Shown piece after piece: positions 43,750 through 51,891 of a stretch of DNA of 64,000 bases. The stretch is from NCBI GenBank assembly GCA_963851095.1, contig CAWKOX010000007.1:62001-126000 (forward strand), read 5' to 3'. The DNA is from Oleispira sp963851095. GTDB lineage: Bacteria; Pseudomonadota; Gammaproteobacteria; Pseudomonadales; Oceanobacteraceae. Position numbers and translations under genes: made by a program. Under the pieces are notes generated by a model, which saw only the letters and a program-made list of their open reading frames with translations, was not told the origin of the DNA and made no database searches. The stretch's first letter is position 1, and every line of letters begins with the position of its first letter.

Positions 43750-44565
43750 CTATCCGAAGCGGCCGGTGATATAAGCTTCTGTTAACTCGTGCTGAGGAGT
43801 CGTGAAAACTTGTTTAGTTGGATTCACTTCGATCAACTGACCTAGGTGAAAATAAGCGGTGCGTTGTGAAACACGAGCAGCCTGCTGCATAGAGTGAGTT
43901 ACGATAGCGATGGTGTATTTCTCACGCAAGTCATCGATAAGCTCTTCAATTTTAGCCGTCGCAATTGGGTCAAGTGCAGAGCATGGCTCATCCATTAAAA
44001 TAACCTCCGGATCAACTGCAATCGTACGAGCAATGCATAAACGCTGTTGCTGGCCACCTGAAAGCCCTGTACCTGGAGAATGAAGGCGATCTTTAACTTC
44101 ATTCCATAAGCCAGCACGCTGTAAACTTTTTTCTACTGTTTCATCCAACTCGACTCGCGATTGGGCAAGTCCGTGAATACGCGGGCCATAAGCCACGTTA
44201 TCATAAATAGATTTTGGGAAAGGATTTGGTTTTTGAAAAACCATACCAACACGGGCACGTAATGGCACCGTATCCACATCTGGGCCATAAATATTTTCGT
44301 CATCGAGTAAAATTTCACCCTTAATGCTGCAAATATCAATGGTATCGTTCATGCGGTTTAAGGTACGTAGAAAAGTCGATTTACCACACCCCGACGGGCC
44401 AATTAAAGCGATCACTTCATTAGCGCCGATGTCTAACGTTACATCATGAATGGCTTGCTTATCGCCATAGAAAACATCAACGTTACGTGCCGACAGTTTA
44501 GGCTTATCACTTAACGGAATGCCTGTCGTTATGTGGTTTTTAATATGTTGCATACTTGTATTCAT
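43750..44565 (-). CDS. pstB: Phosphate ABC transporter ATP-binding protein PstB
   Basis: 271 residues from ATG 44565 (an in-frame TTG lies at 44571). Walker A LIGPSGCGKSTFLR, PstB-specific GMVFQKPNPFPKSIYDNVA, signature LSGGQQQRLCIARTIA, Walker B VILMDEPCSALDPIA, H-loop IVTHSMQQAARVSQRTA. It drives phosphate import. Overall length and motifs match PstB closely. Confidence 0.96.
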   Translation of the reverse strand: MNTSMQHIKNHITTGIPLSDKPKLSARNVDVFYGDKQAIHDVTLDIGANEVIALIGPSGCGKSTFLRTLNRMNDTIDICSIKGEILLDDENIYGPDVDTVPLRARVGMVFQKPNPFPKSIYDNVAYGPRIHGLAQSRVELDETVEKSLQRAGLWNEVKDRLHSPGTGLSGGQQQRLCIARTIAVDPEVILMDEPCSALDPIATAKIEELIDDLREKYTIAIVTHSMQQAARVSQRTAYFHLGQLIEVNPTKQVFTTPQHELTEAYITGRFG

Positions 44566-44652
44566 ATTCAATGTTTCTCTTTCAAGCTTTCGCTTTTAAA
44601 TTCTTTTTAAAGACTGTTTGATTTAAACAGCCTCAATCGATTTGATTTTTAT

Positions 44653-46005
44653 CTACCAACGGCGTTCTAAGCGACGACGTAAAATAACCGCCGTGGTATT
44701 CATCACGACTAAAAAGGATAATAGAACTAAAATGGCTCCCGAGGTGCGTTCTAAGAAAGCGCGCTCTGGGCTATCCGACCACAAGAAAATTTGCACCGGT
44801 AGAACCGTTGAAGGATCATTAATAAATCCAGGAACGTCTACGACAAACGCGACCATACCAATCATTAATAGTGGGGCAGTTTCACCTAACGCTTGTGCCA
44901 TCCCTAAAATAGTTCCCGTCAGCATACCGGGCATTGCCAAAGGTAAAACGTGATGAAAAACCACTTGGTTTTTTGATGCGCCTAAACCATAAGCGGCTTC
45001 ACGAATAGAAGGTGGTACCGATTTAATGGCCGCACGAGCTGAAATAATAATGGTCGGCAGTGTCATCAGGGTTAATACCAAGCCGCCTAATAAAGGCGTT
45101 GAGCGCGCGACACCAAAAATATTAATGAAGATAGCCATGCCTAATAAACCAAAAATAATCGAAGGTACGGCGGCTAGGTTATTAATATTAATTTCTACAA
45201 TTTCAGTCATGCGATTGCGCGGTGCGAACTCTTCTAAGTATATCGCTGCGGCAACGCCAATTGGGAAAGATAGAATAAGCGTAACCATTAAGGTTAAAAG
45301 CGTCCCTTTAATAGCGCCATGAATACCCGCTAGCTCAGGCTCGCGAGAATCCCCATTTGTGAAAAATAGGGTATTAAAATGCGTATCTAACGTCCCTTCT
45401 TCAGCCCAGCTATTTAGCCAAGTTAGCTGTTGGTCGGATAGACGGTCATTCATATGACCTGCGTCGAGTTCACGATCGTGTTTAAACCACTGGTCAACAT
45501 CATCGTCCATTAATAGTTCGATACTCACACTCGTATCGATAGCGTCTGGGTTAGCCAATAGCAATTCTTGTAATTGCCATGAAGCGCCAGGGCTGATCAG
45601 TTTGAAGAGTTCGCGCTTTGCACTGCGGCCTTTTGGCTTTAGCATTTTCGCAAAGTGGCGCTTAATTAAACCGTCAAAGTTAGCAAAGCGAATTTCATCG
45701 ATGGTGCTGTCTTTATTCAGGTTTAAGTAGCCACTGTCTAATACGATCTCGGTAGTTAGGCTGGTTTGCTTAAATGCCCCCGTACCCTTGCTAGCGATAT
45801 CTGTAAATAAAACCACTAGGCATAACATACCAAAGAAAACAGATGCCATACCATACAAGCGAAAGCGTGTTTCAGCGGCACGGCGGCGGCCTAAACTCAG
45901 TTCAACCTTTTCACGGGTTGTTAGCTGTGTCGTTGTCATAGTGTTCGACTCAGTTGATGTATTTGATTTTTTTTCATGTGAATCATTCTTTTGAATATCA
46001 GTCAT
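44653..46005 (-). CDS. pstA: Phosphate ABC transporter permease PstA, long form
   Basis: 450 residues from ATG 46005, preferred to the farther TTG 46029 because the ATG is preceded by GAGAG and overlaps the pstC stop by 8 bases. It is longer than E. coli PstA (296): an N-terminal cytosolic tail rich in Ser/Thr/Glu, TM1 (GMASVFFGMLCLVVLF), then about 160 extra periplasmic residues before the usual core (GTLLTLMVTLILSFPIGVAA; EAAYGLGASKNQVVFHHVLPLA as the ATPase-coupling EAA loop). Such long PstA forms are common in marine gammaproteobacteria. Confidence 0.93.
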   Translation of the reverse strand: MTDIQKNDSHEKKSNTSTESNTMTTTQLTTREKVELSLGRRRAAETRFRLYGMASVFFGMLCLVVLFTDIASKGTGAFKQTSLTTEIVLDSGYLNLNKDSTIDEIRFANFDGLIKRHFAKMLKPKGRSAKRELFKLISPGASWQLQELLLANPDAIDTSVSIELLMDDDVDQWFKHDRELDAGHMNDRLSDQQLTWLNSWAEEGTLDTHFNTLFFTNGDSREPELAGIHGAIKGTLLTLMVTLILSFPIGVAAAIYLEEFAPRNRMTEIVEININNLAAVPSIIFGLLGMAIFINIFGVARSTPLLGGLVLTLMTLPTIIISARAAIKSVPPSIREAAYGLGASKNQVVFHHVLPLAMPGMLTGTILGMAQALGETAPLLMIGMVAFVVDVPGFINDPSTVLPVQIFLWSDSPERAFLERTSGAILVLLSFLVVMNTTAVILRRRLERRW

Positions 46006-47371
46006 ATTGCTCTCGATATTTTTGAACAATTTTTATTGCAACAAAATTTAAGATTAAGGTTGCTAAGAAAAGCACCAAGCCTAAAGCAAAAGCCGCGAGC
46101 GTTTTTGGTGAATCAAACTCTTGGTCGCCGACCAGCAAGGTTACAATTTGAACGGTTACGGTAGTCACACTATCCAGAGGGTTGGCGGTTAAGTTCGCTG
46201 CTAAGCCTGCGGCCATCGCTACGATCATGGTTTCACCAATTGCTCGAGATACAGCAAGCATAACGGCACCTACGATACCAGGCAGTGCAGCAGGAATAAC
46301 AACCTGTCTAATCGTCTCGTTTTTAGTCGCACCTAAACCGAAGCTGCCATCACGCAATGATTGTGGTACGGCGTTAATCACATCATCGGATAGCGAAGAA
46401 ACAAAAGGGATGATCATTACGCCCATGACGAGTCCAGCGGCTAGTGCACTTTCGGAAGAAACTTCTAAGCCTAAGTCAGTGCCTAATGCTCGAATAAAGG
46501 GGGCAACGGTGAGTGCGGCAAAAAAACCGTAAACAACGGTTGGAATCCCTGCCAATACTTCTAAGGCCGGTTTTGCGTATTTACGCACATTACTACTGGC
46601 GTATTCAGATAGATAGATTGCCGCCATTAAACCAACGGGCACTGCAATAATCATTGCAATGGATGAAATTAAAAGCGTACCGGCAAATAAAGGTACCGCT
46701 CCGAAGCTACCGGAGGAACCAGATTGATCAGCCCGTAAAGCGACTTGCGGTGACCAAGTGGTACCAAATAAAAATTCTAGTGGGTTGACTTGCTGAAAGA
46801 ACATCCAAGCTTCGAACATGACACTGGCAAGAATGCCAACCGTGGTTAATACCGCAATGCCAGAACTAGAAAGTAATAGAAGATTAACAATACGCTCCAT
46901 TTCTGAGCGAGCGCGCAACTCAGGTTTAATGCGGCGAAAGGTGATGACAAAACACACCAAGCATAAACTTAATGCGATGCCCGAGTTTAATATCAGTGTG
47001 CGTTCGTTCAAAGCCGTTAGATGTTCTACGGCGGGCATCAAGCTAGGGTCTGCAGCAATACCAGAAGCTGAAGCTAGATTATAAACTTTACTGATGGTCA
47101 GCTGGATGGTTGAAGAATTTGCTTCTTGAATAGCCGCTGGAAGTTGAGCAACTAATAAATGGTTAATAACAGGCCCTTCTAATAAATGCCATGTCAGTAA
47201 TAAAATAAGAGCGGGCACACCGGTCCATAAGGCCATTAATGTACCGTAGTGATCGGGCAAGGAATGCATTCGCACGCCTTGATTGGAGATTGTTCGGGCA
47301 CGGTTTCTGCCTAAAAAATAGGCACCTCCCAGAACAATGATGACGATGATGAGCAGGCTACTAAAGTTCAT
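45998..47371 (-). CDS. pstC: Phosphate ABC transporter permease PstC, long form
   Basis: 457 residues. An extra N-terminal membrane anchor and periplasmic segment precede the normal PstC core. Recognisable: TLLISSIAMIIAVPVGLMAA, KYAKPALEVLAGIPTVVYGFFA, the EAA-type loop SFGLGATKNETIRQVVIPAALP and GETMIVAMAAGL. The core resembles PstC; the extra region parallels that in PstA, so they probably pack together. RBS AAAAGAA precedes ATG 47371. Confidence 0.93.
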   Translation of the reverse strand: MNFSSLLIIVIIVLGGAYFLGRNRARTISNQGVRMHSLPDHYGTLMALWTGVPALILLLTWHLLEGPVINHLLVAQLPAAIQEANSSTIQLTISKVYNLASASGIAADPSLMPAVEHLTALNERTLILNSGIALSLCLVCFVITFRRIKPELRARSEMERIVNLLLLSSSGIAVLTTVGILASVMFEAWMFFQQVNPLEFLFGTTWSPQVALRADQSGSSGSFGAVPLFAGTLLISSIAMIIAVPVGLMAAIYLSEYASSNVRKYAKPALEVLAGIPTVVYGFFAALTVAPFIRALGTDLGLEVSSESALAAGLVMGVMIIPFVSSLSDDVINAVPQSLRDGSFGLGATKNETIRQVVIPAALPGIVGAVMLAVSRAIGETMIVAMAAGLAANLTANPLDSVTTVTVQIVTLLVGDQEFDSPKTLAAFALGLVLFLATLILNFVAIKIVQKYREQYD

Positions 47372-47413
47372 ATTCTTTTTTGATTACTCGTTATGGTTTT
47401 CTTTTAAATACGC

Positions 47414-47452
47414 AAAAACCGAGACTCATTCTTTTTCAGAATAAGCCCCGGT
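47414..47452 (-). terminator. Terminator-like hairpin between pstS and pstC
   Basis: On the minus strand ACCGGGGCTTATTCT pairs with AGAATGAGTCTCGGT through wobbles (arms 47438-47452 and 47418-47432), followed by TTTT. It sits right after pstS and probably lets only part of transcription reach pstCAB-phoU. Confidence 0.8.
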
Positions 47453-47477
47453 ATTGTGTGCTATTAACTAGTATGAC

Positions 47478-48521
47478 TTACTTTTTAGTCAAAGGTATTA
47501 AGTTCTTCACAGTGTTTAGTACGTTGTTACGCTCTTCATCCGTCATTGGGATCATGCCTTTCTCGGCAAGGTAACCGTATTCACCCATGGCTTTCTCTGA
47601 AGTAAATTCTGCAAGGTACTGTTCAATACCAGGGATTACGCCGATGTGAGCCTTTTTAACATAGAAGAACAAAGAGCGGCTTACTGGGTATGAACCGTCT
47701 GCAATCGCATCGAAAGTCGGTAACTTACCATCGATCAACGACCCTTGAACTTTCTCAGAGTTTTGCTCTAAGAAGCTATAACCAAATACACCCAATGCTG
47801 TCGGGTTGGCCACTAGCTTTTGTACAATCAGGTTATCGTTTTCGCCTGCTTCAACATAAGCACCATCTTCACGAACTGCGTGACAAACCGCTTTATACTT
47901 CTTTTTGTCCTGCTTCTTCATGGCCTTAATGAAAGGGAATGTTTTACAACCGCCTTCTAAAGCAAGCTCGGCGAACGCATCACGGGTACCTGATGTAGGT
48001 GGTGGCCCTAATACTTCAATTTTAGACTTGGGTAGTGTTGGATTAATTTCATTCCAAGTCTTATATGGGTTATCGACTAAGGTTTCGCTGCCATCTGGAT
48101 TTGGGATGTTCTTGGCAAGCGCTAGGAATATTTCACGACGTGTTAAAGAGATCTGTTTAGCGGCGGTAGTATTCGCTAATACAATACCGTCATAGCCCAC
48201 TGTTACTTCGATGATGTCTTTAATGCCGTTTTTAGCACAAAGCTCAACTTCTGAACTCTTAATAGCACGAGAAGCGTTTGTAATATCAGGGGTTGCACTA
48301 CCAACACCAGAACAAAACAACTTCAAACCACCACCAGAACCCGTTGATTCAACCTTAGGTGTTGCGAACTTAGTCGACTTACCGAAGCGTTCTGCAACCA
48401 CTGTTGAGAATGGGTAAACAGTTGAAGAACCTACAATACTGATGTAATCACGCTGTGCGTTGGCTGACATGCTGATTGCTGATGCTGCGAAAGCAGCGCT
48501 TAGAGCTAGAATTTTTTTCAT
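47478..48521 (-). CDS. pstS: Periplasmic phosphate-binding protein PstS
   Basis: 347 residues from ATG 48521, chosen because AGGAAG is 5-6 bases upstream; a GTG at 48527 is in frame. A signal peptide ILALSAAFAASAISMSANA is followed by RDYISIVGSSTVYPFSTVVA, the phosphate-binding Ser/Thr start, then ESTGSGGGLKLFCSG, GPPTSGTRDAF with Arg and Ser ligands. It delivers phosphate to PstCA. Under a Pho box, with a hairpin downstream that favours high PstS production. Confidence 0.95.
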   Translation of the reverse strand: MKKILALSAAFAASAISMSANAQRDYISIVGSSTVYPFSTVVAERFGKSTKFATPKVESTGSGGGLKLFCSGVGSATPDITNASRAIKSSEVELCAKNGIKDIIEVTVGYDGIVLANTTAAKQISLTRREIFLALAKNIPNPDGSETLVDNPYKTWNEINPTLPKSKIEVLGPPPTSGTRDAFAELALEGGCKTFPFIKAMKKQDKKKYKAVCHAVREDGAYVEAGENDNLIVQKLVANPTALGVFGYSFLEQNSEKVQGSLIDGKLPTFDAIADGSYPVSRSLFFYVKKAHIGVIPGIEQYLAEFTSEKAMGEYGYLAEKGMIPMTDEERNNVLNTVKNLIPLTKK

Positions 48522-48620
48522 TATCACTTCCTATTTAATTGTCATTCCTACCTAGACCATTCCAAGTAAGAAATATTTTTTCGAATCATTATTCAGTGAT
48601 GAGGAGTATCTAGGTTCAAT

Positions 48621-48638
48621 GTTACAGAAATATGACAT
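48621..48638 (-). promoter_or_regulatory. Pho box upstream of pstS
   Basis: Minus strand ATGTCATATTTCTGTAAC, very close to the PhoB consensus CTGTCATATATCTGTAAC, ending about 100 bases before ATG 48521. TAGATA 8 bases after it can serve as -10. It shares 19 identical bases with the porin site. Confidence 0.9.
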
Positions 48639-48765
48639 TAATCCGTAATATTCAAAAAAATCGTCCAAATCGATAAAAAAGGTATAGATCATGCTCTACC
48701 CCTATAAAGGACTGTGTTTTAAACATGGTGATAAATGAAGGTTGGATGACAATTCAGAGGTGATT

Positions 48766-49791
48766 ATGGGCGCAATACGTGGATTTATCACAAGGAATCG
48801 CTTGCCCGAGCATTATTTACAGCAGGCTTCCATCTGGTTTGACCCCATTGTTGAAACCTTGATTGAGCATCATGCAGAGCACCAAAACGGTGCATCGCGA
48901 ACTAATCTAGGACGGTCTAATCCAGCACGTACCTTAATTGTGGGTATCAATGGCTGCCAAGGGTCAGGCAAAACAACGCTTGCTGATTATTTGTGTACGC
49001 GTCTAAAAGATAGAGGACTGAAGGTCACGGCTATCTCTATTGATGACTTCTACTTAACCCGGCTGCAACGGCAGCAGCTTGCCTTGGAGGTACACCCACT
49101 CTTATCGACTCGAGGAGTGCCAGGCACTCATGATTTAGAGCTGGCTTTAGATACTTTACATCAGTTATCAAACCAAAATGGCGCAGTAAAAATTCCTAAG
49201 TTCAATAAAGCGCAGGATGATCGCTTTCCCAAGGAACAGTGGCCAGAGGAACCGGAAACCCCTCTCGATATCATTATTCTAGAAGGCTGGTGCGTAGGGA
49301 TTACTGCAGAGGCAGAAGGCGCACTATTAGCGCCGATTAATGAACTGGAGTCTTTGCAAGACCCTGATGGTCAATGGCGCAGTTTTATTAATCAGCAATT
49401 GGTGAGTAATTATCCCGAACTGTGGCAACTCATTGATCGCTTGATCATGCTGCAAGCGCCGAGTTTTAGTTGTGTTTACCAGTGGCGATTAGAGCAAGAG
49501 CAGAAGTTGGCCGAGCAACTGAGCAGTAGTGTGGGGGGAAATAAAAAACACAACCTAGCAGATCATCACATTATGAGTACAGAGCAAGTTAAAACCTTTA
49601 TTCAACATTATGAACGGTTAACGCGCCATAGTTTGAAGTACTTACCGAAAGTGTGTCAGCACTTATTTCAATTAACTCCTAAGCGACAAGTTGCGGCCTA
49701 TCAAGCGCCAAATCCTTTGCCCAACGATCCTCGATTTGGTTTGCAGGATATGACGCTTGACTCTGCATTAGAAGGACCTGCTAATGGCTAG
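48766..49791 (+). CDS. D-glycerate kinase-like P-loop kinase
   Basis: 341 residues from ATG 48766, chosen because AGAGGTG stands 5 bases upstream; an in-frame TTG at 48742 has no such motif. P-loop VGINGCQGSGKTTLADYL, then AISIDDFYLTR and LLSTRGVPGTHDLELA, GWCVG as in the glycerate 3-kinase (GLYK) and pantothenate/uridine kinase-like group. Expected reaction: D-glycerate plus ATP to phosphoglycerate. In the operon it would recycle glycerate freed by the glucosylglycerate phosphorylase. The 8-base overlap with the next gene indicates co-translation. Confidence 0.85.
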   Translation: MGAIRGFITRNRLPEHYLQQASIWFDPIVETLIEHHAEHQNGASRTNLGRSNPARTLIVGINGCQGSGKTTLADYLCTRLKDRGLKVTAISIDDFYLTRLQRQQLALEVHPLLSTRGVPGTHDLELALDTLHQLSNQNGAVKIPKFNKAQDDRFPKEQWPEEPETPLDIIILEGWCVGITAEAEGALLAPINELESLQDPDGQWRSFINQQLVSNYPELWQLIDRLIMLQAPSFSCVYQWRLEQEQKLAEQLSSSVGGNKKHNLADHHIMSTEQVKTFIQHYERLTRHSLKYLPKVCQHLFQLTPKRQVAAYQAPNPLPNDPRFGLQDMTLDSALEGPANG

Positions 49792-50629
49792 CCCCAATAA
49801 TAAATGGTTAATATTCAGTGATCTTGATGGATCGCTTTTAGATCATGATACATACAGTCATGCCGCGGCTGATGCTTTACTCGCAAAGCTAGAGCAAGCG
49901 CAAACCCCCGTCATATTAACCACCAGTAAAACTCGGGCAGAAGTCGAAGCCTTACGAGTAGCATTAAGTAATAAGCACCCGTTTATTACCGAAAATGGCG
50001 CGGCGGTTTATATCCCACAAGGCTATTTTGAAAGCAAGCCAGAAGGCTGTACTGAGCGAGATGATTTTTGGGTCTACAGCTTTTCTCAGCCACGCAGCCA
50101 CTGGTTATCGATATTGGATAACGCAAAAAAAATATTTCCTTATAGCTTTAGTCATTTTGCAGCGATGAAAGAAGAAGTCATTTCACAAGTGACTGGGCTA
50201 TCGCTACAGCAGGCATTGCAGGCGAATACTCGTGAATACGGTGAACCCATTTCTTGGTTGGGAGTAGAAAGCGCTAAACAAGTCTTTATCCAATGGTTAG
50301 AAGAGCAGGGGGGGCGTGTGTTGCAAGGTGGGCGCTTTCTGCATTTGAGTGGCTTTTGTGACAAAGGAAAAGCATTAGCTTGGCTGACTGAAGAGTATAA
50401 AAAACAGCAGGTACAGCAATATGAAAAAGAATGTACGGCAGTAGCGCTTAAAACAATTGCGGTCGGAGACAGTGATAACGATGTCGCAATGCTCGAAGCG
50501 GCTGACCTCGCCTTAATCATTCGATCCCCAGTACACGCTCCGCCAAAATTAAAACGAGTGCGTGGCTTTTTTATCTCAGAAGAGTTTGGGCCGGTAGGCT
50601 GGAACTCAGGCTTACGAAAAATTTTATAA
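49784..50629 (+). CDS. gpgP: Glucosyl-3-phosphoglycerate / mannosyl-3-phosphoglycerate phosphatase (HAD IIB)
   Basis: 281 residues. HAD motif I IFSDLDGSLLDHD, motif II TTSKTR, a cap domain of type IIB with ENGAAVYIPQGYF, Lys in LHLSGFCDKGKALAWL and motif IV AVGDSDNDVAMLEAAD. This is the MPGP/YedP-type HAD family. Next to a GpgS it should remove the phosphate from glucosyl-3-phosphoglycerate to give glucosylglycerate. Mannosyl specificity cannot be excluded by sequence. Confidence 0.88.
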   Translation: MASPNNKWLIFSDLDGSLLDHDTYSHAAADALLAKLEQAQTPVILTTSKTRAEVEALRVALSNKHPFITENGAAVYIPQGYFESKPEGCTERDDFWVYSFSQPRSHWLSILDNAKKIFPYSFSHFAAMKEEVISQVTGLSLQQALQANTREYGEPISWLGVESAKQVFIQWLEEQGGRVLQGGRFLHLSGFCDKGKALAWLTEEYKKQQVQQYEKECTAVALKTIAVGDSDNDVAMLEAADLALIIRSPVHAPPKLKRVRGFFISEEFGPVGWNSGLRKIL

Positions 50630-50664
50630 CGTTTTCAATCTAATTTTATTTATAAGGAACTATC

Positions 50665-51891
50665 ATGGCTGACTTTTATCAAAATGGTATCGTAACAACA
50701 TTACATAACCTGGCTCATCGCCCTGTTGAGGCGCTTGAAGAAGAGCTGAGAACCTTTAGCAAAAAAAGACCGATGTCATTAATTTTGCCATCCTTATTCT
50801 CGGAGCTAGAAGGCGATGCGTTGCCCAATATCGTAAACCATTTAACAGGTGCAGATTATCTTAATGAAATCGTTATTGGCTTAGACCGCGCTGATGAAGC
50901 GCAGTATCGACATGCGTTAACTTTCTTTTCAAAGCTACCGCAACATCATCGCGTTTTATGGAATGAAGGCCCGCGATTACAAGCATTAGATGCTGAGCTA
51001 CAAGCATTAGATCTAGCGCCTAAAGAGCTAGGTAAAGGCCGGAATGTTTGGTATTGCATGGGCTATACCTTAGCATCTAACCGCTCTGAATCTGTTGCTT
51101 TACATGATTGCGACATCGTGACGTACGATAGAGAACTGCTAGCACGATTGATTTATCCCGTTGCAAACCCTCGTTTTAATTATGAATTTTGCAAAGGCTT
51201 TTATGCCCGTGTTGCCGATGGAAAAATTAATGGCCGAGTCAGTCGTCTATTAGTCACGCCGTTATTGAGAGCGCTCAAAAAAATATTTGGTGAAATGGAA
51301 TACCTACAGTTTATGGACAGCTTCCGCTATCCATTAGCCGGGGAGTTTTCATTTCGTAAAGATGTCTTAAATGATATTCGTATCCCAAGTGATTGGGGAT
51401 TAGAAATTGGTGTGTTATCTGAAATGCACAGAAACTATGCCAATAATCGTTTATGCCAAGTTGATATCGCAGATGTGTATGATCATAAACACCAAGACTT
51501 ATCATCCGATAACGATCAGGGTGGTTTATCAAAAATGTCGATTGATATTTCTAAAGCACTCTTTAGAAAACTCGCCACTCATGGCAAAACATTCAATACC
51601 GAAACCTTCCGCTCGATTAAAGCAACTTATTATCGTATCGCTTTAGATTTTATCGAAACCTATCATAACGATGCCGTAATGAATGGCTTAACTCTGGATA
51701 TACACTCTGAAGAAAAAGCTGTTGAGTTATTTGCGCAAAATATTATGAAGGCAGGGGAAGCCTTTTTAGATAAACCCATGGAGACGCCTTTTATTCCAAG
51801 CTGGAATCGCGTTATCAGTGCTAAACCTGATATTTTAGAACGTTTATACGAGGCTGTTGAAGAAGATAATAAGGAGTTTATGTCACGATGA
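50665..51891 (+). CDS. gpgS: Glucosyl-3-phosphoglycerate synthase (GT81 family)
   Basis: 408 residues with RBS AAGGAACT before ATG 50665. The N-terminus (MADFYQNGIVTTLHNLAHR) and glycosyltransferase core ILPSLFSELEGDALPNIV, D-x-D-like ALHDCDIVTY, and RYPLAGEFSFRKDVLNDIRI with DWGLEIGVLSEM are those of GpgS. It couples glucose from an NDP-glucose to 3-phosphoglycerate. DIADVYDHKHQDLS carries the His for metal binding. Its stop overlaps the next ATG by 4 bases. The product is a compatible-solute precursor used in salt or nitrogen stress. Confidence 0.92.
   Translation: MADFYQNGIVTTLHNLAHRPVEALEEELRTFSKKRPMSLILPSLFSELEGDALPNIVNHLTGADYLNEIVIGLDRADEAQYRHALTFFSKLPQHHRVLWNEGPRLQALDAELQALDLAPKELGKGRNVWYCMGYTLASNRSESVALHDCDIVTYDRELLARLIYPVANPRFNYEFCKGFYARVADGKINGRVSRLLVTPLLRALKKIFGEMEYLQFMDSFRYPLAGEFSFRKDVLNDIRIPSDWGLEIGVLSEMHRNYANNRLCQVDIADVYDHKHQDLSSDNDQGGLSKMSIDISKALFRKLATHGKTFNTETFRSIKATYYRIALDFIETYHNDAVMNGLTLDIHSEEKAVELFAQNIMKAGEAFLDKPMETPFIPSWNRVISAKPDILERLYEAVEEDNKEFMSR

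Noticed and set aside
44642..47084. Several plus-strand frames across pstA and pstC
   Set aside because: They are antisense readings of the permeases, with basic/Ser-rich low-information sequence and no ribosome binding sites.
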